Assembly: GCA_900321865.1 (NCBI GenBank) | Contig: ONXP01000003.1 | Span: 1-63,916, forward strand | DNA: 63,916 nucleotides | Direction of reading: 5' to 3' | Source of the DNA: an uncultured Elusimicrobia bacterium | GTDB lineage: Bacteria > RUG730 | Notes under the pieces: model-generated | Told to the model about the DNA's origin: nothing | The model's database searches: none | What the model saw: the letters and a program-made list of their open reading frames with translations, nothing else | In this document: positions 1 to 8,754 of the stretch, one piece after another | Layout of the letters: every line of letters begins with the position of its first letter | Numbering within the stretch: the first letter of the stretch is position 1 | Translations under genes and position numbers: made by a program

Positions 1-1176
1 ATACTTACATTTATTTTTAATCTCATTTTTTTCTGCATATGTATCAATAGCATCTAAAAAATCTGGGCTATGTGTATTAATTAAAATCATTAAATTAAAT
101 TCTTTTTGAAGTTCAATTAAAATTTCAGCAAAAAGCAGTTGCCACTTTGGATGCATGTGAATTTCTGGCTCATCTAATATTAAAATATCTCTATCTAAAA
201 CATATCCATTTTCTAAAACCATTTTTAAAAATGCAAAAGATTTCATTCCAGTAGACAATTCTTTAATATTTATCGGTTTACTGACTTTTTTATGTTTAAT
301 AAATATATCATTATTTGGATTTTCTGGAAAAATAATATCGGTGAGATTCGTTTTATTAATTAGATGCATTATTTTTTCTAACCTTTCTTTAATGGGGAGA
401 GCTTCACTAATTTTATTTTTATTAAAAAAAATATTTTGACTCATAGCTTCATGATTAACAAAATTTCTTGCATCCATTATTGGTATTATAGGAAAGTAAG
501 AAGAATCTAAATAATATGCTTCATTTATAATTCCTGTATTTTGTTCTAAATTAATAACTTTATTATTTTTAATTTCTACATTTATACTTTTATCTTTTAT
601 AAATAAAGATACTTTCCCTATTTCATCTTCTTTATTTAAGTTGTTTATTTGATTACTAAATTCATTATTAAATAAATTCTCTAAAAATGTTTTTTCTACC
701 TTTTCTTTAGTTCTAAGATTTTCCGTAAAATTTTTTAAAACATCATTTATAAAATTTTCTTTATCTTCTTTCTCTTTATCTTTTAAATCTAATTCTATTT
801 CTATAGTTTTAGATATATTTTCAAAAGTAGCCTTATTTTCTAAAATTAAATTTACAATTTTTTTTGCCAATATTCTCATTTTATTCCTTGTTTCCTTATC
901 CATTTTGAAATTATGAATTGCTAATTCAAGTTTTGTATCAAATTTATGGAATAAAAAAGAATATCTATTTATATTTAACATTAAAACATTAAATATTATT
1001 CTTTCTAAATTATAAGATATTTTTATTTCTTTTTTGTTAAAAAAAGTAACCATAGAATACAAACATTTTCCAATAGTAGATTTTCCTGTGTCATTTTCCC
1101 CGCAGATTACAGTAATGCCATTAAACTCTACATCTGCCTTTTCTATCATTCCAATATTTTCAATATGTATTTTCAT
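1..1176 (-). CDS. AAA family ATPase (AAA_15/AAA_21 type), 3' end off the window
   Basis: The frame is open from an ATG at 1176 to the window edge (392 codons read) and encodes a SMC/RecF-like ATPase of the kind seen in defence and phage-exclusion loci. The N-terminus starts MKIHIENIGMIE, followed by Walker A GENDTGKST near residue 26. Near the readable C-terminus come an ABC-type signature ELSTGMKS, Walker B DILILDEPEIHMHP and the H-loop NTHS, in the usual order. Between them lies a helical, charged insert of about 270 residues. What follows the H-loop, often a TOPRIM nuclease in OLD-family proteins, lies outside the window, so OLD/GajA type versus plain AAA_21 cannot be decided. No partner gene is adjacent: the next gene upstream on this strand is tatA, 430 bases away. 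Not a transporter: no permease and no canonical ABC spacing. Confidence 0.85.
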   Translation of the reverse strand, partial: MKIHIENIGMIEKADVEFNGITVICGENDTGKSTIGKCLYSMVTFFNKKEIKISYNLERIIFNVLMLNINRYSFLFHKFDTKLELAIHNFKMDKETRNKMRILAKKIVNLILENKATFENISKTIEIELDLKDKEKEDKENFINDVLKNFTENLRTKEKVEKTFLENLFNNEFSNQINNLNKEDEIGKVSLFIKDKSINVEIKNNKVINLEQNTGIINEAYYLDSSYFPIIPIMDARNFVNHEAMSQNIFFNKNKISEALPIKERLEKIMHLINKTNLTDIIFPENPNNDIFIKHKKVSKPINIKELSTGMKSFAFLKMVLENGYVLDRDILILDEPEIHMHPKWQLLFAEILIELQKEFNLMILINTHSPDFLDAIDTYAEKNEIKNKCKY

Positions 1177-1605
1177 AATAATATCCTATAGATAAATTTT
1201 ATGTAAAATATACTTTATTTTTATATTTAAATCTTTAATTTTATGTAATTTTTTAGGAAATTGTTTATTTTTTTAAGTTAAAATATAGAATATTCAAAAT
1301 TTTAATAAATTTATTAATAATTTTTATTAAAACCTTTTCTAAATTTTCTAAATAACACAATAAAGCCAGGTTTTTTATTTTTATTAAAAAAATATAGGAA
1401 AAGGCAATCTTATAAAATTAAAGAATTAATAAAAAATAATAAACTAATCATAAAAACCTTAAAATAAATCTATAAAATTAAATTTATAAAATTTTTTAGT
1501 TAAATCCTAAAATATTAATAAAAAAGTTTAATAATTAAATTTAAAGATGAAAAATTGATATCTTTTAAATTAATTTTTTTATTATCAATATTTTATATAT
1601 TATTT
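1177..1605. other. 429-base intergenic stretch, nothing recognised
   Basis: Extremely A+T-rich spacer between the ATPase start and tatA stop. I see no open frame with coding character, no RNA gene, no convincing hairpin and no promoter that stands out from the A+T background. Confidence 0.5.
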
Positions 1606-1791
1606 TTATTCATTTTCTTTTTTGTCTATTTCTTTTAATTCTTCATCTTCTTTTTTTATATTTTCTTTAGCTTTTTTATATTCATATTCAGCTCTAGCCA
1701 GAGCCTTAACTAATTCTGGGATTTTCTTGCTACCAAAAAGAATCAGTATAATTAAAAAAATTAAAATAATTTCACTTAATCCTATTGACAT
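1606..1791 (-). CDS. tatA: Sec-independent translocase component TatA/TatE
   Basis: A 61-residue protein with the TatA layout: a short N-terminal hydrophobic helix (about residues 5-20), the FG hinge, then an amphipathic helix beginning KKIPELVKALARAEYEYKKA and a short charged tail. TatA oligomers form the pore for folded, cofactor-bearing proteins carrying a twin-arginine signal. The start is ATG with an AAAGGA-type site about ten bases upstream. The gene lies directly downstream of a polyferredoxin gene that carries an internal NRRNFLK motif, a plausible Tat substrate, which suggests a dedicated pairing. No tatC is seen in the window, and no TatB-like longer paralogue. Confidence 0.85.
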   Translation of the reverse strand: MSIGLSEIILIFLIILILFGSKKIPELVKALARAEYEYKKAKENIKKEDEELKEIDKKENE

Positions 1792-1849
1792 AAAAATTTT
1801 TTCCTTTTTAATCCTTAAAATTTTAAAAAATTAATTTTAATCTAATATT

Positions 1850-3333
1850 CTAATCTAAAAATATTTGTTTATAAATAGGAATAATTTCTATAGCTTTCAT
1901 CTTGCAGTTTTTAGCACATTTAGAGCAGCCTATGCATTTATTAGTATCTATTTTTGCTAAAGCACCTGGAACCCATTCTATAGCATCCTTAGGGCAAACT
2001 CCAGAACATACTCCGCATCCTATGCAGTGTCCTGTGATAACAGCAGCAGCTATTTTTAAATTTTGTTTTTCTTCTAGCGACAAAGTTTTTATAGCACCAG
2101 TAGGACAAACAAGGGAGCAATTATTACAATCATATTCGCAAAATCCTTTTCCAATATAATAATCTATGTGAACTCTATTAAAATCACTATTCGCCTTTGA
2201 TAAAATCTTGTTTTTACAATTATTTATACATAAATAACAATTTAAACATCTCGTTTTCATTCTATTTTTACTAATAGCTCCTGGCGGAAGAATAATATTT
2301 TTATTATTCTTTTGTGAATCTTTAATTTTTAAAAAATTTGAAGAATTTGAATTTGAATTTGAAAACCTTGAAAAAAATTTAAAATTAAAAAAATCTAATT
2401 TTTTAGTTAAAAAATAAATACTTCCAAAAGTGCTTATAATTCCTAAATTTTTTAAAAAGTTTCTTCTATTTTTATCAAAATAAAATTCTTTTTTTTCTTC
2501 TATTTTTTTAAATTTTATAGCATCATTTTTACATACAGTTAAACATTTTAGGCATTTTATGCAATTTTCATTATTTATTTTTATTTTACTATTTTTTTCC
2601 TCTATACATTTCGTTTGACAAGAATTAATACACATTTTACAAGAAATACATTTTTTATTATTTATTTGTATTTTATAAATTGAAAGTTTTGAAATTATTC
2701 CGAGTATTGTGCCAACAGGACAAAGTTTAGTGCAAAAAAATCTATTTTTAAATAAAGCTAAATTAAGTATTATAAATATGCTAATTATGCTAAAAAATCT
2801 AAAATTTATGCTGGATGAAAAAATAGTATAAGGATCGAGGAAACTAATTAGTTTTGAAGAAAAAAAATCGTAAACAAAAATATAAAAGCTAATAAATATT
2901 TTAAGTAATTTATAAAATTTAACCCTTCAAAATTAAAACTTTCAAAATTTTGTGATTTTTTTTCATTTTCTAAAAAGTTTTGATTGCTATTAAAATTCGG
3001 ATTTTTTTCATTTTTAAAATTTGTAGAAAGATTTATATTTTTTTGAGAAAAGTTAAATTTATTTTTTGTAAAAACTAAAAAAATTTCTTGCAATATTCCC
3101 ATAGGACAGATGATAGAGCAATAAATTCTGCCAAAAAAAAGAGTTATAATAAAAATCAAAATAAATAAAAAAAGTGAAAAAAACGAAAAATTAATAATTA
3201 TCTTTTCTAAAAGAGGAGTAAACTCTAAATTAAATATTTTAATTGGATAAAATAATCCTAAAATTCCTAATATATAAAAAATTTCTATTAATAGAACAAA
3301 AAGTAGTCTAATTTTATAAAGTTTTTGCATCAT
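1850..3333 (-). pseudogene. NapH-NapG-type membrane polyferredoxin fusion, frameshifted in an A8 run
   Basis: Two frames together make one 494-codon gene. The upstream part (3333 to about 2868) is a NapH-like membrane protein with several helices and the cluster motif GRIYCSIICPMG. The downstream frame continues it in register: LDPYTIF, a further helix, RFFCTKLCPVGT, two [4Fe-4S] motifs (CISCKMCINSC, CIKCLKCLTVC), then NRRNFLK with a hydrophobic stretch resembling a Tat signal, then a NapG-like domain with four more CxxCxxC clusters. The frames join perfectly if one T is added to the run of eight T on the coding strand (2860-2867 on the plus strand). Without it, translation stops at 2848 after 161 residues. 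The family moves electrons from quinol or ferredoxin toward periplasmic reductases. A sequencing error, a real mutation, or slippage that restores the frame are all possible. Confidence 0.8.
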
Positions 3334-3432
3334 TATAATAGTTTTAAATTATTTTTACTTATCTTTTTTCTAATTCATAATTAAATTTAAATTTAACTAT
3401 GAATTTTATTATTTTTTTTTAAATTACATGTT

Positions 3433-4085
3433 TTATTTTTCATTTAAAATTTTTATTGCTTCTTTATCTAGTCTTTTACTTTCATTTTTTAATTCAAAAC
3501 TTTTTTTGACAATTTTTGTAGTTTTATCAATTATATCTTTTTCTAATATAGGAATTTCAAAATTTTCTAATCTATTTTCTCTAAGATGTGGAATAGTAGC
3601 AGAGTAGCAGTATTTCTAATTGCTTGGAAATAACCAGTCCATTTATTGCCTAATAAAGCAAACAGATATTCAGGAGTTATATATATTTTTTCTTTTTTTA
3701 TTTTTTCTTCATTTAATCTAATTATTTCAATACCAGAAGAAATTATAATTTTATCATTTTCTGTAACCATAGCAGTAATTCCAATTTTTCCATCTTTTGT
3801 AAATAAAATATCACTAGGCTTTAAATTTTGATTTAATTTTTTATAAATACTTTCTGGAGCAAATTTATCTGGAATTTGATTAACCTCAAAATTAACTAAG
3901 TCTTCCGTTCGTATAAAAGGAATATCTGTTTCAGTTTTATCAAAAAAATCTATATAATTCTCACTTCCAACCTCGTCTCCATTTCTTAAATCTACTATTT
4001 TATTTAATTTTATAAATTTAATTTTTTTATTCTTCATTTTATCTATTTTTGATTTATAAAATGGAGAAAAATGTTTTGGGATCAA
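3433..4085 (-). pseudogene. Type I restriction specificity subunit (HsdS) fragment, frameshifted
   Basis: The frame from a TTG at 4085 encodes one target-recognition domain: LRNGDEVGS near the start, DIPFIRTEDL in the middle, LKPSDILFTKDGKIG, and the conserved end of the domain RNTAT. It then leaves register and stops at 3567. The adjacent frame continues with the expected TIPHLRENRLENFEIPIL and a helical spacer to a stop at 3433. The cause is a perfect 8-base tandem duplication (3595-3610); removing one copy restores RNTATIPHLREN. Only about 218 codons are present, roughly half a normal two-domain HsdS, so the 5' half is also missing or this is a half-size subunit. HsdS gives sequence specificity to HsdM/HsdR, whose remnant lies upstream. 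Confidence 0.8.
3595..3610. repeat. 8-bp perfect tandem duplication inside hsdS
   Basis: AGTAGCAG occurs twice head to tail. It adds eight bases to the reading frame of the specificity subunit and is the only thing breaking it at this point. Two copies only, so a single slippage event is the simplest reading. Confidence 0.9.
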
Positions 4086-4090
4086 ATAGT

Positions 4091-4810
4091 TTATTTAATA
4101 ATATTCTTGTTAATTAGTGCTTGTTGATATATTTTCATTAATTTATAATAATGGCAGCTTTTTTTAATATGAGCTGCAGGATGATTATAACCTATAAACA
4201 ACCTATTTTTTTTACCTATGCAACTACTGTAGTAGAATCCACTATCATTGGGTTTTTTATTTGTTATTGAATTATTACAAATATCATCAATATATAATTT
4301 ATTCGTACAAGAAATAATAACGCCAGGGTCGATTAATTCAATTTCTTTTATTATTTCATATTTATCTTCTGTGACATAAGATTTAATACTTTTATTGTTG
4401 CTTTGTGGTTTACCATTACTCTTTTTTAAATTCATGACTGCAATTTTCTTTAAGATTGAATAATCATTATAATTAGCATCATAAGGGAGAATGTAGTTAT
4501 TTGTTGTTCCTCGTAAACCTCTAACCCATTTAATGATTACTTTCCAAGTTTGATCTTGTTTATAACCTTTAGGGTCTTTAGGGTCTTTAGGGTCTTCTTC
4601 ATTCAACCAATCATTTAAATACCAGTCATTTTCATCATTTTTTCCATATGCTTCTTTTAGCACAAATAAAAATTTTTTATCAAATGTATTTTTTTGCCAA
4701 ATATCTTCATTTACAATCCCATCTTTAATAAAAGGTTTACATCTCGAATGTAATTCTTTTTGTCTCCATTTACTAAATAAAATATCTAATTGTTTTCTAA
4801 TATCACTCAT
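4091..4810 (-). CDS. Uracil-DNA-glycosylase-like hypothetical protein within the restriction locus
   Basis: An intact 239-residue protein with features recalling the uracil-DNA glycosylase fold: a buried strand FLFVLKEAYG (about 47-56), IAVMNLKK (123-130), a second strand LIDPGVIISC (159-168) and a late HPAAH (210-214), in the order and rough spacing of the UDG active-site loops. The standard catalytic motifs are not present in canonical form, so activity is not claimed. It lies between the HsdM and HsdS remnants on the same strand, where an accessory gene of a restriction system would be. The coding strand holds three exact copies of a 9-base unit giving DPKDPKDPK (residues 73-81). Alternative: an unrelated Rossmann-like hypothetical. 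The family resemblance is from memory and motif shape only. Confidence 0.5.
   Translation of the reverse strand: MSDIRKQLDILFSKWRQKELHSRCKPFIKDGIVNEDIWQKNTFDKKFLFVLKEAYGKNDENDWYLNDWLNEEDPKDPKDPKGYKQDQTWKVIIKWVRGLRGTTNNYILPYDANYNDYSILKKIAVMNLKKSNGKPQSNNKSIKSYVTEDKYEIIKEIELIDPGVIISCTNKLYIDDICNNSITNKKPNDSGFYYSSCIGKKNRLFIGYNHPAAHIKKSCHYYKLMKIYQQALINKNIIK
4568..4594. repeat. Three exact 9-bp tandem repeats (unit TTTAGGGTC) inside the UDG-like gene
   Basis: The units at 4568-4576, 4577-4585 and 4586-4594 are identical and keep the frame, encoding (DPK)3 in what looks like a surface loop. The copy number could vary without breaking the gene. Confidence 0.9.
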
Positions 4811-4913
4811 ATTTAATCACCACTCCTTTTTATCTAAAATCTCAAAAGACCTTTATTTATGCCAACTTTTTCAAGCAGTCCCTATTTCCCCTTTGTATCA
4901 ATCTCGTAGTATA

Positions 4914-5877
4914 AATATCAAGAATTAAATCTTTTTTTGTAGGACTTAACATTTAAACTAATGATTTTATAACATTTCTTGGAGTAAAAAATTGTCCCTG
5001 TTCTCCCTTTAAAGCATGTCCTATAAAAGTTTCGAAAGCATCTGCTATAACATCCCTTTCTGTTTCCATTAAATAATAGTTTTGCAGTTCACCAACAACA
5101 TAATTTATAGAATTATCGTCTAAATTTATATTTTCATTTTCTTCAAATAGATCATCATAATTATTTTTTACTTTAACAAAAATATTTTTTATTCTTGTTG
5201 CAACTTGATTAGGAAGTTCATCTATTCCAATTCTAAATTCAAGAATATCATCCATTCTTGTATTTTTTTCATCATATATTTTACAAAAAATTAAATTTAT
5301 TAATTCTTTTGCTAATACTTCATCTCTCGTTACCCCTTTTGTATTTCCTGCTAAATGATTTCTAATTGTTTTAAAAATTGTTTTTAAATTATATGTAATT
5401 TTTAAATCTTTTTTTCTAAATTTTCCAATATCCTCCAACCTTTGCTGATACTTTGGAATATTTGGAATTTCTTCAAATAATATTTCACCATTTTTTTCAT
5501 ATTTTCTTATGAATAATCTTTCCTCACCATTAAACCAAACCCCTAATTTTGCTTTTGATAATCTTAGATAATCTTTTAGCTCGTCTTTACCATCATTTCT
5601 ATTTTTCTTTTTACATTCAACAATAATATACAAATTATCATTATTTTTGTTCTCGCTACTAAAAACTGCTATATCTACTGGATATTCTTTTTTTGTATCA
5701 CTTGACCTTGCTTTTACTCTAAATTGTGGATGAGTTTGAATTAAATTCTTTGGATATTCATAATCTTCTACTAATTGTTTAGAAAATACTTGAACTGCCT
5801 CTATATTCTTCTGGAAGAGCTTTAACTTTTATATTTGATATGTAATCTATGATGAAATTATCTTCATTCTTTTTCAT
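4914..5877 (-). pseudogene. Type I restriction enzyme HsdR_N-N6 methylase fusion (HsdM-like), decayed
   Basis: The gene begins at ATG 5877 with an AAAGGA site and reads MKKNEDNFIIDYISN, but slips out of frame near 5803-5806, where one extra base separates PEE from IEAVQVFSKQLVEDYEYP. The second frame carries an HsdR-type N-terminal nuclease-like domain (VDIAVF, IIVECKKKN) and then the HsdM N-terminal helical domain ending GQFFTPRNVIKSLV, just before the methylase core. A TAA at 4953 interrupts there. Homology resumes for about 13 codons (MLSPTKKDLILDI) and is then lost: the AdoMet site DPACGSGG, the NPPF motif and everything after are deleted. Three separate lesions make this inactive. Members of this family normally sit directly upstream of hsdS, as the fragment here does. 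Confidence 0.85.
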
Positions 5878-6269
5878 TAGAATTCCTTTATTCCCTTTAA
5901 AATATTTCTTTTTATTGCATAACAAAAATAATTTTTTTTAAAAATCTTTTTTAAAAAATAAATATTGCTAGTTTTCAGTTTTATTATTTCTATTACATAT
6001 ATATAAAAATTTAACTAAAAAATAAATTTAATTAAAAGTTTTATAGTTATAGTTATAAATTTTCTTTTTTTATTTTTTCTGAAAAAGTGTATTTTAACAA
6101 AAACATAAAGGGAACAAATTCATTTATTATGAAGTTTGGTTTAAAATAAAAAAATATTTTTAATATAATGATATATTTTAAACATTTTTATTTTTTTCTT
6201 TATGATTAATAACATATTTTTATAATATTGTTTCATAAATTCAATTTTTGGATTCATAGAGGTTAAATT
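5878..6269. other. 392-base intergenic stretch between divergent units
   Basis: It separates the decayed restriction block (minus) from icd (plus) and must hold the icd promoter. TATAAT occurs at 6221-6226 but no good -35 partner lies 16-18 bases upstream, so I do not call it. A purine-rich AGAGG ribosome site precedes icd at about 6258. Otherwise nothing is recognised. Confidence 0.45.
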
Positions 6270-7322
6270 ATGGGAAAAATATATAATATTACTCTCATTC
6301 CAGGAGATGGAATAGGACCAGAAATATCAGATGCAATGAAATTAGTTTTAAAATCTACTGGGTTAAAGATTAATTGGGAAGAAGTAGAAGCAGGAGAATG
6401 TGCAATTAAAAAATATCAAACCCCGCTTCCTGATGAAGTTATTAAATCTATAAAAAAGAATAAAGTAGCTATAAAAGGCCCAACATCTACGCCTATAGGA
6501 ACAGGATTTAGAAGCATTAATGTAGCACTTAGGAAAGAATTAGATCTTTATGTATGTCTTAGACCTTGTAAAAGTATGGTAGGAGTAAAAAGTAAATTTT
6601 CTAATATAGATTTGGTTGTAGTAAGGGAAAATACAGAAGACTTATATATGGGAGTTGAATTTTTTCCTAATAGTAACGAAGCTAATGAAATAATAAAAAT
6701 GTCTAATAATAAAATTTTACCTAATTCTGCCATAAGTATAAAAGCTATTTCTAGGGAAAATACAGAAAGAATAATAAAATTTGCATTTGATTATGCCTTA
6801 AAAAATAATAGGAAAAAAGTTACGGCTGTAACAAAAGCAAATATTATGAAGGCAACAGATGGTTTGTTTTTAGAAGTAGCTAGAGAAGTATCAAAATCTT
6901 ATTCTAATATTGAATATGAAGAAAAACTTATTGATAATATGTGTATGCAATTAGTTCAAAAGCCGGAAATCTATGATGTTCTGGTTTTACCTAATTTGTA
7001 TGGAGATATTTTATCTGATTTGTGTGCAGGTTTAATTGGTGGCCTAGGTGTAGCTCCTGGTGCTAATATAGGAAAAGATATAGCAGTTTTTGAGCCAACT
7101 CACGGCAGTGCTCCAAAATATAAAGGTTTAAACAAAATTAATCCAACAGCAATGATTTTATCTAGCACGATGATGCTTGATTATTTAGGGGAAAAAGAAA
7201 TTAGCACAAGGATAAAAAATGCTGTTAAAAAGGTTATAAAAGAAGGAAAAGTTTTAACATACGATTTAGGTGGGACAGCTAAGACTATGGAAATGGCAGA
7301 AGAAATAGCTAAAAATTTATAA
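6270..7322 (+). CDS. icd: Isocitrate dehydrogenase, isocitrate/isopropylmalate dehydrogenase family
   Basis: A 350-residue beta-decarboxylating dehydrogenase that converts isocitrate to 2-oxoglutarate, the carbon skeleton for glutamate. The substrate-loop sequence RSINVALRKELDLY matches isocitrate rather than isopropylmalate dehydrogenases. Other family signatures are IPGDGIGPE at the N-terminus, VVRENTEDLYMG, the metal-binding region NLYGDILSDLCAGL and EPTHGSAP. The coenzyme region is mixed: the PKY following THGSA resembles NADP enzymes, while GG follows TYDL where the NADP-type enzyme has an arginine. NAD versus NADP preference is therefore left open. The length suits the short bacterial form. 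No other citrate-cycle gene is nearby, so it may serve biosynthesis only. Start ATG with GAGG eight bases upstream. Confidence 0.9.
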   Translation: MGKIYNITLIPGDGIGPEISDAMKLVLKSTGLKINWEEVEAGECAIKKYQTPLPDEVIKSIKKNKVAIKGPTSTPIGTGFRSINVALRKELDLYVCLRPCKSMVGVKSKFSNIDLVVVRENTEDLYMGVEFFPNSNEANEIIKMSNNKILPNSAISIKAISRENTERIIKFAFDYALKNNRKKVTAVTKANIMKATDGLFLEVAREVSKSYSNIEYEEKLIDNMCMQLVQKPEIYDVLVLPNLYGDILSDLCAGLIGGLGVAPGANIGKDIAVFEPTHGSAPKYKGLNKINPTAMILSSTMMLDYLGEKEISTRIKNAVKKVIKEGKVLTYDLGGTAKTMEMAEEIAKNL

Positions 7323-7412
7323 TTCTTTATAAATAGAAAGTAGTTATTGGATTAATAGAATTAATTTTTTAATAAAAAGTTAAATTTATTTTCATTTATA
7401 TAAAGTTTTAAA

Positions 7413-7441
7413 TTGTAATAATTTTTGATTTTTTATATTAT
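7413..7441 (+). promoter_or_regulatory. Candidate sigma-70 promoter for pgk
   Basis: TTGTAA (7413-7418) and TATTAT (7436-7441) are 17 bases apart, about 30 bases before the pgk start. In such A+T-rich DNA this could arise by chance. Confidence 0.35.
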
Positions 7442-7470
7442 AAAACGAATGTTTTTTAAGTGAGGGAAAA

Positions 7471-8670
7471 ATGAATAAAAAAAATGTCAAAGATATTGAC
7501 TTAAAAAATAAAAAAGTTCTAGTTAGAGTAGATTTTAATGTTCCGTTAGATGAAAATCTAAATATTACCAGCGATAAAAGAATAATTGCAGCTGTTCCTA
7601 CTATAGAATATCTTTTGGAGCAAAATGCAGCTATTATTTTGATGTCTCATTTAGGTAGGCCAAAGGGTGAATTTGTTGAAAAAATGAGTTTAAAGCCTGT
7701 CGCTAAAAGATTGCAAGAAATTTTTAAGGATAGAAAAATAATTATGGCTGACGATTGTATAGGTGAAAAAGTAGAATCTTTAGCAAAAAATCTAAAATCT
7801 GGGGAAATTTTATTACTTGAAAATTTGAGATTTTACAAAGAAGAAGAAAAAAATGATCCTTTTTTTGCTAAAAAATTAGCAAGTCTTGGAGAAATTTTTG
7901 TAGAGGATGCTTTTGGAGCTGTTCACAGAGCTCATGCTTCTACTGAAGGAATAACTAAATATTTACCTAGCATAGCCGGACTTTTGGTTGAAAAAGAATT
8001 AGAATATTTAGGCAATTCTGTAAATAATCCTAAAAGACCTTTTTTAGCTATTTTAGGTGGTGCAAAAGTTTCTGATAAAATAAATGTCATAGAAAATTTG
8101 TTAAAAAAAGTAGATTCTTTAATAATTGGCGGGGCTATGGCATATACTTTTTTGAAGGCAGAAGGGAAAAATATTGGAGCTTCTAGAGTAGAAGAGGATA
8201 AAATAGATTTGGCGAAGGATTTATTGAAAAAGGCTAAAGACAAGGGTATAAAAATTTTACTTCCCTTAGACCATGTATGTGCGAAAGAATTCAAAGAAGA
8301 TGCAGAAAGTTTTATAACTGATGATTGTAATATTACTGATTCTAGTTTAATGGCTTTAGATATTGGACCAAAAACTATAGAAATGTATAGAAATGAAATT
8401 TTGAAATCAAAGACTATTGTGAATAATGGACCTATGGGAGTTTTTGAGTTTAAAAAGTTTGCTACAGGAACAATAGAAGTTTCAAAGGCTCTTGCAGAAG
8501 CTACGAGACTAGGAGCTATAACAGTTGTAGGTGGTGGAGATTCTGCTTCTGCTGTAAAAAAAGCCGGTGTGGACAAGTTAGTTTCTCATGTTTCAACTGG
8601 TGGGGGAGCATCTTTAGAATTTTTAGAAGGGAAAGCGCTTCCTGGAGTAGTTAGTTTATTAGATAAATAA
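7471..8670 (+). CDS. pgk: Phosphoglycerate kinase
   Basis: A 399-residue monomeric kinase transferring phosphate from 1,3-bisphosphoglycerate to ADP in lower glycolysis. Recognised by VRVDFNVPLDEN near the N-terminus, LMSHLGRPKG, LLENLRFYKEEE, EDAFGAVHRAHAS, LAILGGAKVSDKI with the downstream GGAMAYTF, and the glycine-rich nucleotide end VVGGGDSASAV with STGGGASLEFLEG at the C-terminus. All are in order and the length is typical. ATG with a GAGG site (AGTGAGGGAAAA). Gap is not adjacent. A weak terminator-like hairpin follows. Confidence 0.98.
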   Translation: MNKKNVKDIDLKNKKVLVRVDFNVPLDENLNITSDKRIIAAVPTIEYLLEQNAAIILMSHLGRPKGEFVEKMSLKPVAKRLQEIFKDRKIIMADDCIGEKVESLAKNLKSGEILLLENLRFYKEEEKNDPFFAKKLASLGEIFVEDAFGAVHRAHASTEGITKYLPSIAGLLVEKELEYLGNSVNNPKRPFLAILGGAKVSDKINVIENLLKKVDSLIIGGAMAYTFLKAEGKNIGASRVEEDKIDLAKDLLKKAKDKGIKILLPLDHVCAKEFKEDAESFITDDCNITDSSLMALDIGPKTIEMYRNEILKSKTIVNNGPMGVFEFKKFATGTIEVSKALAEATRLGAITVVGGGDSASAVKKAGVDKLVSHVSTGGGASLEFLEGKALPGVVSLLDK

Positions 8671-8684
8671 AATAATTCAAAATC

Positions 8685-8702
8685 AAAAGATAAAAATCTT
8701 TT
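8685..8702 (+). terminator. Weak terminator-like hairpin after pgk
   Basis: AAAAGAT and ATCTTTT pair across an AAAA loop and one more T follows. The stem is A+T-only apart from one pair, so termination would be inefficient at best. Confidence 0.3.
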
Positions 8703-8704
8703 TG

Positions 8705-8729
8705 GGATAGAGAAGCTTAGGCTTTATCC
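8705..8729 (+). promoter_or_regulatory. Hairpin in the rpsB leader
   Basis: GGATA (8705-8709) pairs with TATCC (8725-8729), and AAGC (8713-8716) with GCTT (8721-8724), with a three-base bulge on one side and a TTAG loop. It lies 12 bases before the ribosome site of rpsB. Leaders of rpsB are autoregulated in other bacteria. A similar role here is an inference from position and structure alone. Confidence 0.35.
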
Positions 8730-8754
8730 TTAAACAAATTTAGGAGGACTTAAA

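Noticed and set aside
3595-4597. Short tandem repeats as a possible CRISPR array
   Set aside because: Units are 8 or 9 bases, directly adjacent with no spacers, and lie within coding frames.
4953-5633. The 226-codon frame as an intact restriction or methylase gene
   Set aside because: It starts mid-domain, ends before the AdoMet motif, and both missing sides can be found in other frames or are deleted.
6221-6226. TATAAT before icd as a promoter
   Set aside because: No acceptable -35 element lies at 16-18 bases and such hexamers are frequent by chance in DNA of this composition.
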